Source: Seiridium cupressi
Lineage: Eukaryota > Ascomycota > Sordariomycetes > Amphisphaeriales > Sporocadaceae
Assembly: GCA_036674765.1 (NCBI GenBank)
Contig: JARVKI010000003.1
Span: 248,001 to 312,000, forward strand
Length of the DNA stretch: 64,000 nt
Direction of reading: 5' to 3'
The position numbers and the translations under genes are program-made. Below the pieces are notes generated by a model, which saw only the letters and a program-made list of their open reading frames with translations, ran no database searches and was not told the origin of the DNA. This document shows positions 1 through 13,085 of this stretch, piece after piece. How positions within the stretch are numbered: position 1 is the stretch's first letter; each line of letters starts with the position of its first letter.

Positions 1-2125
1 TTTGAGAAGGTAGAATAAAAAGGGAATAATATCTGGGGTCGATCTACAGAGTTACACCCAAGAATCATTGGTGGGCAAGAAGGATTCATGACACAGATAT
101 GTCAGGAGCGTGTAATTCGTCTGTTTCGACGAATAGCTGGCGAGAGGTTCATATCTCTGGAGAAGTAAGCAATTTGACAGCAGTGATAGTCATCCCCTCC
201 TAGCAATCGGCTGGATGACCTAGCGGCCGCAGCTTGGTAAATTTCCGTCGTGCTGCTGCAAGTCATATCGCTGCATTGATCCCGCGGCCCTGAGGTAGCA
301 TTGCATTCAAAGATCATTGTTAATCTCACCGTCTTTTATGTTATTACCCCTGCCTTCTGGATCTTCTCTCTTCTGTATTCCCGAGCCATACAGAATACAA
401 TATGACCAGTATGCTGGTCGCCTATGAATCCAACGCCCCATCATCCTAAGACATGCCTTTTCTCGGTCCGTATTCGCGGAGCTTGGCCCCTTTGGGCTAG
501 TCACTCCCGAGATTGAAACTAATTTACATAGGTACGTAGAACAATTATATGGGGAACTTCGACATGTCTGGGACTTTGCGACGTCGTAAAGTGCCCTATC
601 ATCTTGGTCCCCCCTACGACGGAAGGTTTACTAGTTCCTTCCTCTATTTCTTGTGTGTTAATCAGTAAGGTAAGATTTCTCAAAGCGTCGGGCATGAAAA
701 AGGAATTATGCGTGATTTGTAGGCCTAAGCAGACCCAGTGGTGCCTTGCTGGCAACGTTTGGCGCAATCTCACATCAAGAGGCGCCGCATTCGCCAAGTC
801 AATCGACTTGTGTTCATCCAATCTCGTTCGCTCTCCATGTTAGCTGTTGGCTTTGCCATTGTTAACGGCCACAAATGAACGGCATTTGATCGCCGGTGCT
901 AAATGAGTAGTTGATTATTATATCGGACCAGCGCAAACAGTGCGATGAGAACCATCAACCCAAGGGTGGATCCCGCAACAGTCGTTTTCATCTGGAAGAT
1001 CATCTTTAGTGCAGACAGAGAAAGGGAAGGAGAGAGACGGACAGACAGATGGGTCGTGTGACTCTCTGCTCATCTGCGCCTATCTAAGGGATACACGGTT
1101 GATTCATCGAAGCGTTGTGCAAAGTGTTGATCTGATCTCATATGGCTCCAGGCACCAAGAAGTGTAATCTATTTTAAAACCAAACGAACCCACAAAGGTC
1201 AAGCTAGACGAGCTTAAAGTGCACTACTTTTTCTGAAACACCAATGTGCTGCCTGCATAGCTTAAAACGGTGTGCATAATAAGGGCCCAGAGGAGCGGGA
1301 GAGTGGCCCATAGCCTCTGCATACGCACTCAAGGGCTGCTCGAGCGCTGCGGTACCAGACGCCTGGCAGGGCTGTGCAGCGACCGCGGGCGAATGGGCGT
1401 GTGGAATTGCGGGCGACCACGTCAAAGGCCGCGAGACCCTACCTGAGAAGGGAAAAGAAAGCCCACTGTGACGGGGAGTCGCTGTTTTTTTCATCATTGA
1501 CCAACGGTTTCCCAGCTGCGTCGAATCAGATGTGGTGCGCACAAGCTGGGGTGGGCCGCGGGCCTCAGCACCCCATCTGCCATTTGGCCCATTTCCGACT
1601 TTGCAGCGCGGGCGCCCTAGGGCAACTCGAGCCAGCCTCGAAGCGTGCAAGCCAGAAGCCCGGCGAGGTACTTTGAGCGGTCGTGGTTGCAGTTATGTAC
1701 AAGGTCCAAAGCGCGTGCAGCCCAAGCAGGGCCCGGGCCAAGTCCCCTCATAAAGGCGGGCGTCTTCAATCACCTTCGGCTCGTCGCTCAACTCGACAGA
1801 GTCCTACCTACAATCCCCGACTTTCACCCCTTCCCCCAACCCCAATCTCATCGTCATCTTAACTATCCCTTACTGCGGGCGCGCGAAGTCGCGCTCAGAA
1901 CCACGATCGCATTGCTGTCGCCCTTCCAGCGAGACCAACGTCTTACCGCCCTCGACGCGCCCCAGGTCCGTGTCTCACGTTATCGAGGATCCGCTTCTGC
2001 TTGAACCTTTGGGGCTGTGCCCGCCTGCATCGCCACGGTGCCCCGGGTGCCTGAAGGCTGATTCGGAAATCTGCCTCGCTACACGTTGTCTGCTTCTAAA
2101 GACAGTAACAAACACACAAACCACC
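1..2125. promoter_or_regulatory. Intergenic region and CRZ1 5' leader
   Basis: No coding gene is supported here. Short ORFs on both strands have no recognisable domain and look like chance frames. From about 1,780 to 1,880 the plus strand is strongly pyrimidine-rich, as is typical just upstream of or within fungal 5' leaders, so the CRZ1 transcript probably begins near there. The CRZ1 frame stays open upstream of its ATG back to about 1,970, but that stretch has no in-frame ATG (it opens with GTG), so it is treated as untranslated. Confidence 0.5.
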
Positions 2126-4339
2126 ATGGATCAACAAGCTGCACCGGCGAGAGGCCGGTCGCCGTCTGCCGGCCACCACCACCACCACCACCAGCCGCAT
2201 CATATAAGAAACAGCCACTCTCCTTCGCCTCACCCATACCCATCCCCGGAACCCAATATCGGTCTTGGTCTCGGCCTAGACAATTCCGCAGCAAACGTGC
2301 CACAATTCAATCCCGCCGACTTCACCAACAACTTCAATAATAACAGCGGTAGCAACCAGTTCCTGAATACCACCCAACCCCAGGTCTTCCCCAACCAGGC
2401 TATTCCCGACACGGCCTCCTTCGACGCGACACAGGACTTTACTCAGTCCTTCGGCGCTCAAAACCTACTGACTCCCGACTTCAACGGCAGCGGGGACTTC
2501 TCCCTCTTCCCGCCGGCTACCCAGTCAGATCAATTCGGCGCTCCTCTCTTCAGCGAGAACCCGAACATCAGCACCCCGGATCTCAATAATATGACGTCCC
2601 CGCAGACGCACCACTCCCCGACGCCGCCGCACATGCTCCAGCCGGAACCGCGCCAAGTAGGGTCGGCGCACCAGTCGCCTTCCTTCAACCAGCATCAGTT
2701 CTCGAGTCCGCACTCCAGGAACGTGTCGGGATCGCTGGCGCCAGGGGCGGCATTCTTGGGCGGACAACAAGACTGGTCACAGGCCCAATTTCAGGGTCAC
2801 AGGCGGACACCTTCAGAGTACTCGGACGTATCCTCTGCACACCCATCTCCCAACCTGATCGCGCATGACTCATTCGAGCAACCACACTCAGAGCATGGCC
2901 ATTCGCCAATGCAGCGGCCGTCGGACAGCTTTGATTATGGCGTCAGCTCGGGCTTGAACAACTTTAGCATTTCCGATCCTCACATGGTCCAACATAGTCG
3001 AAGCCCGTCCCATAGTCCCGCCATCTCGCCGCGCATTCTTCCCCAGCAATTGCCCGAGATGGGACAGCAAAACCCGAACTTTGCGCTGGGCGCGCAGACA
3101 CAGGGTTACGTGAGCGCACCAGCCATTGCGTACCCGACGAGCAGCTCCGAGGCATTCCCTACCTTGTCCAGCGAGGGCATGCCGGTTATGGCCCCGCCTT
3201 CGATCAACATCGATTTTGCTCCTAATTCGAGACAAAACTCCTTCGAGCCACCGAAGCCCACCTTGGATCAAGACTCACTGACTCCGCCTGATAGAGGTAC
3301 GAATCACAATGGCACTTTTCCTGCATCTGATAAGCTGACAGTAACCTTAGGACGGCCTAGGTCACGTCAAAGAGCAGTCACCGACCCGTACAATAGTGGT
3401 GGAGCGAATATTTCTAGACCTACAACGCCCGGAAACCTGTCACCTCATCTTGGCGTGGAGCGCGCTCGCAATAGGTCCGGTTCCGATTCATCACGATCGG
3501 TGTCGCCAGCGTCGTTGTCACCTGGTGATCGCTCGGGCAGCGCTAGTGCTGCATCGAGAAGGCGGCAGTCCATGTCTGCTGTGCCAAACAACGTCATCGC
3601 CTTAAGATTAGCAGATCCTGAATACCAAGGTACGCAGGAGAGCGGAAACAGCAAGCGTGTACAGAAACACCCTGCCACGTTCCAGTGTACACTGTGTCCT
3701 AAGAGATTTACTCGTGCGTACAATCTGCGATCTCACCTGCGTACTCACACGGATGAGAGGCCATTTGTATGCACGGTCTGTGGGAAAGCCTTTGCGCGAC
3801 AACACGACAGAAAACGTCATGAAGGACTGCATTCGGGTGAGAAGAAGTTTGTGTGTAAAGGCGACCTCAAAGCTGGCGGACAATGGGGATGCGGTAGGCG
3901 ATTTGCTCGTGCAGATGCACTTGGGAGGCATTTCCGATCCGAGGCGGGTCGCATATGCATCAAGCCGCTCCTTGACGAGGAGATGCTCGAGAGGCAAAGG
4001 GTTTGGCAAGAGCAACGAATGGCGAGTATGGCCCACAACATGGCCGCACAGCAAGTTGTCATGGACCCTGGCATGTACCAGCCTATGGATCCCAACGGCG
4101 GCTTTACTCTTCCGGCCTCGTTGCTGGCACAATATCCTGCACTTGCCCAGGTCAACTGGCAAGCACAAGACATGGGCAACGTGGAAGACGACCTCAGTGG
4201 GCGCTCTAGTTTCGACGCCTCGGATTACGACGAGGGCGACGAAGGCGGCTACGTCAGCGGTCCCGGCACCGGCTTCGGTGAGGGGGGTATGCAGCAAAAC
4301 TTTGGTGAAATAGGATACACTAGTGACTACGGTCGGTAG
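2126..4339 (+). CDS. crz1: CRZ1-like calcineurin-responsive C2H2 transcription factor
   Basis: Exons 2126-3296 and 3351-4339 give 719 residues. The start is the first in-frame ATG, in a good context (ACCATGG). The protein is a long Pro/Ser/Gln/Asn-rich disordered region with a His run near residue 17, followed near residues 500-580 by C2H2 zinc fingers. The first has the pattern CTLCPKRF...H-x3-H. The second reads [15 protein letters not shown]. The third is atypical ([21 protein letters not shown]), as in CRZ1/CrzA/Prz1 proteins. PSINID at about residue 358 fits the PxIxIT calcineurin-docking class, and Ser-Pro-rich stretches flank it. Known family role: Ca2+ activates calcineurin, which dephosphorylates the factor so that it enters the nucleus and drives stress and cell-wall genes. 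The intron is 54 bp with a CTGAC branch site and contains no stop in frame, so it could be retained as 18 extra residues. Removing it gives the continuous [12 protein letters not shown] sequence, which supports splicing. Confidence 0.95.
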   Translation: MDQQAAPARGRSPSAGHHHHHHQPHHIRNSHSPSPHPYPSPEPNIGLGLGLDNSAANVPQFNPADFTNNFNNNSGSNQFLNTTQPQVFPNQAIPDTASFDATQDFTQSFGAQNLLTPDFNGSGDFSLFPPATQSDQFGAPLFSENPNISTPDLNNMTSPQTHHSPTPPHMLQPEPRQVGSAHQSPSFNQHQFSSPHSRNVSGSLAPGAAFLGGQQDWSQAQFQGHRRTPSEYSDVSSAHPSPNLIAHDSFEQPHSEHGHSPMQRPSDSFDYGVSSGLNNFSISDPHMVQHSRSPSHSPAISPRILPQQLPEMGQQNPNFALGAQTQGYVSAPAIAYPTSSSEAFPTLSSEGMPVMAPPSINIDFAPNSRQNSFEPPKPTLDQDSLTPPDRGTNHNGTFPASDKLTVTLGRPRSRQRAVTDPYNSGGANISRPTTPGNLSPHLGVERARNRSGSDSSRSVSPASLSPGDRSGSASAASRRRQSMSAVPNNVIALRLADPEYQGTQESGNSKRVQKHPATFQCTLCPKRFTRAYNLRSHLRTHTDERPFVCTVCGKAFARQHDRKRHEGLHSGEKKFVCKGDLKAGGQWGCGRRFARADALGRHFRSEAGRICIKPLLDEEMLERQRVWQEQRMASMAHNMAAQQVVMDPGMYQPMDPNGGFTLPASLLAQYPALAQVNWQAQDMGNVEDDLSGRSSFDASDYDEGDEGGYVSGPGTGFGEGGMQQNFGEIGYTSDYGR

Positions 4340-7300
4340 TTGTTACTCCCTGGCATCATCATCTTCTTTATTATTCTTCTTCTGGCAATAGCGCGTGGTT
4401 ACGGTTACCGCGCTATGGGTTTGGATATTCCCAGGGCTGACGACGGTGTCACGACATACAGCGCTTTGCATTCGATATGATTGGGAATTTCTTTAGACGG
4501 CATCTTAGATACCAATACGGAGTTTTGACGTGCTTTTTGACAGAGAAATCGAATTCAATACCTACTTCATTTATGGATATATATGACACGATAAACCGGC
4601 CCACAATATGCCGCCCTGAAAGTTCTCTAGCGTGCTATCGCCGATGGCTTGAGAATATTCAGACAGGTTCGCGGCGGAATTGTGGGCGATCCTAGAGTTC
4701 AGGACTACATTACTCTACAGTACTAAATGCTCAGACATGTAATATCCCGAGCATGTATGAAGTAGATTCTTCTTTGCAGCGCATCAGGTCTGGTGGATGC
4801 GAATGATCTGGCTGTTGGAGTAATTCGATTGTTGGTTGGTAAGATGACGCGGGCAAGTGGATGAAAGCTCCCAAGTTAACCCACCTCAAGTGTTTCTATA
4901 TAGTTGATTTCAGTACCGAAGCTTTAGCTCGAAAGTATGGCACGATGGAGATTAACTATTTACAGTATGGTTGTTCCTACAGCGTGCAGACAGTGAAATA
5001 CTCACCGTGTATGCCAAAGACACAGTCCCGTTATATACCATAGATGCCCCAACAAGTGGAATGTGAAGACTGGGCCGCAGTGATAGATAGGTATAGGAAA
5101 GTGTATAATCCATTGTCGTCATAGAGGAATGTACTCAGCCTTGGGGGTTAAATCTAAACTACGTCAAATCAATGACTCCGAGACCAAGACACACTTGAAT
5201 CGAATAGATAATGACGACCCAGGAAGACACAATTTCAACAGCCTTGCAGGATGAGATTTGGATGTGGGAGGACCAAGTTGGTAATTATATTGACGTTTAG
5301 TTGGTTGACTGAAAATGGCGACCTTTGACAACTATTTGTAGTGGGAATGAGTATGTTTACTGGTGGCATGCTAAGTAATGTGTCACAGCAGAATGGATTC
5401 ATTAGATAGATCCATTGGTCTAAGTGATGAGCAGGAAATAATGACGTCGTGGTATGGCGTAAATTTTTGTGCCTGCGAATAACGAGTAAGGCAAATAATA
5501 TATTCCAGGGTTATCAGCTCAAGCTTCGGAATTACATATATCCATTTAACATATAGAGGAATTACTCGGCTATCCTCATTATTCGACAAAGGTTAAACGC
5601 TAATGCGTCTTCTGTGTGATCACTTGTACGAGGATATATTCGCTAACCATTGAAGAACAGTGCGGATGTTCAACGGAAAGCCGTTTTTAGAACTTTCTCG
5701 TCTCAATCTGGTTTATTTGCTTATTTATTCAATTTGTTGTTTGCTTCTATTTGTCGAATCTATTATATATCGTACTTTCATGATCAATTATTTAAGGTTT
5801 ATTCATTTGTGGAAAATGAGAAATGACACGAGTGACACTATGAGGCTCGACACGATGAACGCCAAGTTGCGTGAGCCAAGCGTGCGACGATAATGTCCTG
5901 AGTTTGCGAATATGCATGTGAATCATGGTTGTATCAATATTTCGGGATCGAGACAGACGAATGGGACATGTGCGCTGACCTAGGTTGTAATGGAAGTAAA
6001 TATTCAGACAAAGATATGCTACTGACGTTGCGACATCTGATATATATGTATCCTGCTCAGCAGCTGCCTTTCTAGTTGGGTTAAAACACCCGCGGTTGAT
6101 AACTCTGGAGCCACTCAACGAGCCCTTAGACAATTCAAATATGAACCAGTTTGGAGCACCTACTCCGCTCTCGGGTTCTAGAGCTGCGTTGGTATTGGTA
6201 TTAGTTTTCATCAGTGACTTCTTGATTAGAGCACGAGCTATTTGTCTGTCGAACATCAATCATATTGCAAGGCCAGTCCCAGCCCGTCAGTTACTCTATA
6301 AGTATTTCGATGGCCTGTTTAGAGAAATCAAGAGAGATGCAGGTGAGTAGATAATGGTCAATGGAGATCGCCTGCACAAGTTATGGTTGGCCGAACGCGT
6401 GTGGAGTTGATTATTGATATTTTCGGATCCGTTTATTTGTTAAATTGGCGTGATGTGGTGTTCAGCATCGCCAGCGTCGACGTAGAAAGGGTCAACAGAA
6501 TGTTCCATGGAATTTTCCCTGTTACTTGTTCAGGAGCATATATACTTTGATGACTGGACCGGTAGATGGAGAGGATGCACCTCAGCCATGCTAGGCCCAA
6601 CAACAGGTACCACGACGACAGACGATAGTGAGTGGGTCTCCAATACAAGTAAACTTTAGAGGGCAAGGGCAGAAGTCTGATGCTTGATCAATTCACCGGA
6701 GGCGGATCCTTTCGTGACGATACGCGCTTCTCACGTTCATCGCTAAGCTGGCGAAGTCTAGGGTCGTGAAGCATCAGAATCTCTTGCCTGGCTTATCGAC
6801 AAGGAGATACCTACGACCGTTCTAAAATAAACTTATCCGCCTAACTTAAGCCCCAGATCAGAGGGCTTAGCTCGAGAGATTCCATGGATGTCAGCGGGTA
6901 GATCCCGCAGCCCTTAGCCGAAAATCGGGATCTGCCAGGGTAACCCAGTCTGAAGCTCTCGCACCCACGAACTGCTTCGCACCGACTGCGGCACTGGGGA
7001 TGCGGAGAAGGTATACGGGGTGACTCAATGACCTCCGATGAGGGTCATGGTCTTGGAGTGCGTGAATTACTTACTGCCTGCCCAGGGGCAGAGTATACGT
7101 AACCACGACCGTCATGTGTCTCGCGTCACTAAGTGCACAAACGTCGTTAATTAGGTATGATTTGGAGTATCTGAGGAGTCGCCTTGCCCATACCCATGAA
7201 TGTGCGCAATGATCATGGAGAAACTATCTTCATGAGTGAAAAGGAGCTATGAGCAGACATTAGGAGACAGCGGAAAGGGACATTGAGAGCGGTGTACGGC

Positions 7301-9996
7301 CAATTTTGCGGTATGAAGTCATATATTCTATTCTGCACTTGTTCCACGCCCAATGCTAGTAGTGATGATGATGGTTATTAGGTCAAAATCTGTATTCAGA
7401 GTTACACAGCATAAAGTTGTACAAACGGTACAGCTGACCGACATAACCATCAACTATGCCACTTGGTGTCACGGTCAGATTGGGCCTACCCGGTAAGACG
7501 AGTAGCACGACTTGGAGGCAAGAACTTCAGCCTTACATCTGGATGAGGTTTTCCATGGGCCGCCACATTGAAGATGAGGCAGGTTCTTATGACCAATGGA
7601 TTTCGTGATTCCACTTCAGGTTTGACCGCCGAACGAAACATATGACGGACTGGTGAAGAATCTCCGAGTGACGGACAGGCATGGGCCGCCCTGAGATGAG
7701 GATCCACGCGGAGTAATTCATGCGTCAATGCTGCCGGCCTTAAACAAACCAATTGTCACGGCAGGAATGTCCTCGACGCGAAAAGAACAACGACGCGAAT
7801 CGCCGTTGGCTGAGGAATGCAGAAGCTAGAAAAATTTGCTGCCTTCTCGACGCATTTGCGCCCACCTTTGCTGGATCTCGTCTGCTTCTTCATGTAAGTT
7901 GCGAAGCGGTGAACATGTCGCGATGCCTGTTTCGGTCAAACGCATGGGGCTAGCGCGTGGCAGATGTGCCCTGCGACTGGTAGCTCCCGTCGAGCATTGC
8001 ATCTCGCCCCGAAAAGACGGGAACAAACCCAGAGGAACAAGCGCTGGGGAGTGTCGATAGAGCCCGCTGTACATGACCTTAGCTGCCGGCGGCCACTGCA
8101 GCACAGCAGCGTAGCGAGGAACAGTCAGTGCAAAGCCCATGTAGGTCCCCCGACTGCCTGTTCGTCACGGACTGCATTGCGCGCTGCTTTGCCCCAATTC
8201 CCAATAGACGACGCCCGAGAGGCCTGACGAGCTGCGCGCTGCAGCTGGCGCATCTGGCACATCCACCCCGAGATGGATCCAACAACGTGGAAGGCCGCCG
8301 TTGTCCAGAACAATGGAGCAGTTACATGCTAGTAGGCGCATCACTGCCCAGTTGTTAGGTATCGATACCTTATTGCTGTACGGCCAGTAGCCTTTTCAGT
8401 AGGTACGCAGCCGGGCAGCAAATGAGATGCCTGAATTGATTGAGCCGCGTCCCGCCTCCCGCCTGCGTGAGCGACGACAATAGCAATCGGACATTATTAG
8501 CGAGTCGCTTCCCCGACGTGCCGCGTCTGCTCGTCACTCTCAGAAAAAGAATAACCCACACGCGACATCTAGACGCCTTCTACATGGCTCACAGGCGAAT
8601 CACACCTGCCCACCCGCCATCGAACGGCGCCGCGGGAAGAGTCGCCACATAGGGAGGTGATAACCTACAGGGGGAATTACATGTCTCTCTTTATTTTCCG
8701 TCGCTATGACCCGTCCTCGCCCGTCCCAGCTAGCCCGGATAAGGGCACAAGCAGGGGCCATGATTAGGGCAAAAGTCTCATAGAAATGTGCACGAGTGAC
8801 AATCTTATCCTCGAAAAGGAGGGGTTCCGACGTTTCGCGAGGGCCATTTCCAACGGCTTTCCGACGAGGTTGGGCTGGGGTTCTGATTGATGATGGGGTT
8901 TTGCTTGCATCCCGGTTCTTTGGCCCGTGACGTCCTCCTGGTTGCCAAATCTGGCGCTAGTCTCACTCAGAAGGAATAAAGAATGAACATGGGAGGTTGT
9001 TCCACTGTGTCATGTACTCTGGATGGAACCTGCTGGGGAGAAATGCCTCCCCGAGTGACCCACAAGAGCTTGTGAACGGTATCTCGAAAGCTTGTCCGTG
9101 AATATCGCCCGGCTATCAAGGGACATGGCAGAAAGATGACAGCTTGGATTGGGTGTGCGCTAGGGACGGCCTGTTTTGGATGTCTGGGACCTCGTGGTAC
9201 AACCGAGGGCCAGGTGAGAGAATGCCAGACAGGGAAGAAGACTTTGGGTTGGGTGTGCTGAGTGGTGGGGTGCGAAGTCGGTACCACGCCAAGGATGTAT
9301 CCCGCAGCAAGTATCACGTTGATCCTGGCCAATTGACCTGTGAGTGCCGCCCGTGGCCCCCCCTCCGCCACATGAATTTCGTTCGTCTGGTCGCGTTAGG
9401 CCTGTATCCGGCCACACCCTCTCCATCCTGTACCGCTGCAATGCAAGTGAGTTCCCCTTCCCTTTCGAGGGCTGCCATTCGCGCAAAAGCCTAATGGTCA
9501 TTGTGCATGACCCTGCAGCAGCATGACAGACCATACATAAGACCAATAGATCGCTTTTGCCCGGACTCTGGTGCCATTTGTTGTATCTTTGCCCTGTTGC
9601 AAGGCAGAAAAGCGACTTTCGTTTTCTGGGCTTTGCGGGAGTTTTTGACGAACGGGCTTGTCGCATTTTGTATGACAAGATCCTACCACTCGCATACGGC
9701 CAATGCCAGTTATTTTCCGCTGTCCATACGCACACAACACCGCCAGGAAGGACCCACGCGGGCCATTGGTTGCATTGGGGTCTGGCCACGCGAGAGACCA
9801 AGAAAGGCAGAGTAGGAGGGAGACAGCAACGGGGATCTGCGACTAAGACCACCGCAAGCACAGGAGGGAACTTGTGCCCTTTCCACTTCCCTGCCGTGAA
9901 TACTCAGCCGAGAACTTATCTTTAGACTACTAGTTTTTCTTTGCTCGACAACCAACAAGGCGTCTTATCGGAGCGATAGAAGGCAGCGCCTTTGTC

Positions 9997-10031
<35 letters not shown>

Positions 10032-10856
10032 GGAAACTCCGTCAAACCCTCCATCACGAAGACAGCTCCCTGAAGTACCGTCTTCTACGTCTCGTCGAAG
10101 ACTTATAGCGTCCATGGTTCTTCTATTACCGCGTCGCATCCAATCGAGCGTCATCATTCAGAATGGCGGCGGCCGCGGTTTTGGCGTGCTCCGAAAGCTG
10201 GACAAGAAGCGAATATGGAAGGCCAACGACCCGCCCTTTGACGGCCACAACTCCGTGGGATGAGCTGGAGTTGGGAGCACGATTGAGGGTCATTGCGAAA
10301 CAATGGAGTCTCTTGCGAAGCAGTTTGGTATGCAGTTTCTACCGTTCCCCTTGTCTTTGCTTTCAATTATGAAATTCCCCCGGGACGTTGTGTACATGAG
10401 TATGTCATCAATGCGACTGGGCGGCTTGTCGCGAGAGTTTATTCGACAGCCAGAGTTCAGCGATTCGGAATGGCGCCAGGTACTGTTACCTGGAAATGCT
10501 CTTAAAAAAAAGTCGCGCCTCTCTGTCAACTCTAAATGAAAATAAAGAGAAAAAGGTGCAGCCAGACTAACGGAGAGGACCGGAAGCAGGACCTTAACTC
10601 CAACAACCCCTCACCGAAACTACACCACTATGCGATCTCCAAACCATTGATCGTTCCCGACGCTACGCCTAAGCGCTCGCGACGACTGCTAGCGCAATGC
10701 GAACCCCCCGAGTCAAGTCAGGGGACGGCGGACCCCGCCCAAACCGGCGAGGACGCTCGTCAACGACTTCCGCCTCGAGACACTGCAGCGCCAACGCCTA
10801 CGAACCCCGAGACCCGACGGGAACGTCGAAGAGACTCGATCCTCCATGATCCCACC
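4340..10856. other. Long gene-free region
   Basis: About 6.5 kb without a supportable gene. ORFs up to 155 codons occur (for example the minus strand at 5,792-6,259) but show no domain, no splice structure and no biased composition. The first part (4.4-6.7 kb) is visibly AT-richer than the second (7.5-10.5 kb). The end should contain the promoter and 5' leader of the gene starting at 10,857. A TTG microsatellite lies at 9,997-10,032. No tRNA, transposase or reverse transcriptase motif was recognised. Confidence 0.5.
9997..10032 (+). repeat. TTG trinucleotide microsatellite, 12 units
   Basis: Twelve uninterrupted TTG units about 0.8 kb upstream of the start of the charged-repeat gene. Read on the minus strand this is a CAA (or AAC) repeat. 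It is probably length-variable between strains. Confidence 0.95.
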
Positions 10857-13053
10857 ATGGACCACCTGATCGACTTTTCGTCCGAGGAGGGCTTCTACCA
10901 GTTTGCCAAGAAAAAGAAGAAGGCGGCTCCTGCGGCCTTCAGCTGGGACGATCCTGATAAGAAGGAAGATCCTCCAGCTGACGGCGGTGATGGAAATGGT
11001 GGCGAGCAGAATGGTGGCGATTCCGGGAACGCTGGTGGCGATGGCTCCGGTGCGGGCGACGGCAACGGAGATGACAAGAAGGATGACGGAGGAGATCCCG
11101 ACCCCGATGACGACTGGGGCAACTTTGCAACAGTTGGCAAGAAGAAGAAGAAGGGCAAGAAGGGAGCTGCTGAAGAAACGGCGCCCGAAGTTCCCGAGGC
11201 CAAGGTAGACTCTTTCGACGAGATCAAACTCGATGACTCGGCGCCTGCGCTGGACCTAAGTTTTGGAGGCGACCCCCCACCGGACAACAAGACGAGTTCC
11301 TTCGGTACGTGGGGTACGAGTTGGAACACAGGTTCGACATGGGACTGGTCAAACGCCAAAGATGGAGACAAGGGCAAGGAGGAAGAGAAAAAAGAAGAAG
11401 CAGAGGACAACCCCTGGAGTATCAATCGCCCCAAGCCCAAGAAGAAGGGCAAGACTACCTTCAGCTTTGGCGCCTTTGACGAGGAGGAAGAGAAACCCGA
11501 AGAGCCAGCTCCGGTCGTTGAGGAGAAGAAGGACGACGATTTCGGCTTCTCTTTTGGCACTAGCACTAGCAAGAAGGACAAAAAGAAGAAGAAGGCCAGC
11601 ATTTGGGACGCCGAACCTGAGGACAAAAAGGAGGAGGACCCGCTTGCTGCGAGCCAGGATCTGGGCTCGACGAAAGCCGTCGAAGACGATCTTTGGGGCA
11701 GCGGCGGTGGATGGGGTGCCGCGACCAAAAAGAAGGGCAAGAAGGGCAAGAATGCCGTTGAAGAGATCAAGGAGCCAGACCCCCCGGCTGTGCCTGATCC
11801 ACCAGCTGAAGCGGCAGCGCCCGAGGAGGACTGGGGGGTCATGGCGACCTCGAAGAAAGACAAGAAGAAAAAGAAGAGCGCTTTCTCGTGGGACGAACCC
11901 GAGCCCGTGAAGGAAGAGACCCCGAAAGAGGAGGAAAAGCCGGCCGAGGATGACTTCTGGGGTTCAATATCGGTCAAGAAGGGCAAAAAAGGTGAGTGTT
12001 TTGCCGCAAAGCTTTTTGATAATCGTTGGCCGCTAATCGCGGTTCTACTCGCTAGGCAAGAACGCGGTCGAGGAGGTGAAGGAGCCCGACCCCCCCGCTG
12101 TCCTTGACCCACCAGCCCCTGAGCCAGAAGAGAAGGCGAGCGACGACTGGGGCATCTGGGGCTCCTCAAAGAAGGACAAGAAGAAGAAAAAGGGCGCCAT
12201 CGAAGAGTTCAAGGAGGAACCCATCGTGGAGGAGCCTATCCCAGAGCCCGAGCCCGAGAAAAAGGAGGATGACGATTTCTGGGGTTCAATTTCGACCAAG
12301 AAGGATAAGAAGAAGAAGAAGGGCAAAAACGCCGATCCTGAACCCGAACCCGTGGTTGAAGAAATAAAAGAGCCCGAGGTGAGTTTTCAACGCGTCTCGT
12401 TCATGAAGTTTTCTCCAATCTGTCATCCAAGGTGGATTTTATGGCATTTTCGTATATTATTGACTTCACGATTTCCATCCTACATCAACTCCGCAATCCT
12501 CGTTCTACTTGTCCGTTTCATTTCTTTAAGCCACTCCTTGTCATGTTTCCATGTCTTTTCCTTGGAACACCATATTATGACGACTTCGTGAAGACGTACC
12601 GACTACTTGCGTATCGATGTCTTAAAATGTCGTCACGTGGCAATCCTCCCTCTCCCCTTTTTAAATGAATTTGTCTTTATCACTCTCAACACCCGTTCCA
12701 AATCAAACTCACTTTCCATGTATCATACGCTGACATAGCACAAGCCGGAGCCGGAACCAGTTTTCGAGGCTGTGCCCGAACCCGAACCGGAACTGGAGAA
12801 GAAGGAGGAGGAAATATGGGGCTTCGGCACTTCGAAAAAAGACAAGAAGAAGAAGAAGGGTAAGAACGCCATCGTGGAAGAGCCGCCCAAAGCACCTACG
12901 CCTCCACCACCGGAGCCGGAGCCCATAATTGAGCCGGAACCGGAGAAACCGGTCGAGGACGACATCTGGGCCATGCCAAGCGGTAAAAAGGACAAGAAGA
13001 AGAAGAAGAAGGGCGCCGTTGAGGAGGAGCCGCCCCGAGTCCCCACTCCCCCA

Positions 13054-13085
<32 letters not shown>

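Noticed and set aside
519..821. 100-codon minus-strand ORF near the left edge
   Set aside because: No recognisable motif, and an opposing plus-strand ORF covers the same DNA.
5792..6259. 155-codon minus-strand ORF in AT-rich DNA
   Set aside because: No domain, no codon bias visible, and overlapping plus-strand ORFs of similar quality.
8967..9861. Overlapping ORFs of 104-233 codons on both strands
   Set aside because: GC-richer DNA gives long chance frames; none has recognisable domains or consistent introns.
10536..10856. In-frame upstream ATG that would add 107 residues to the repeat protein
   Set aside because: The ATG at 10,857 has a much better start context, and the upstream part is compositionally different; kept only as an alternative.
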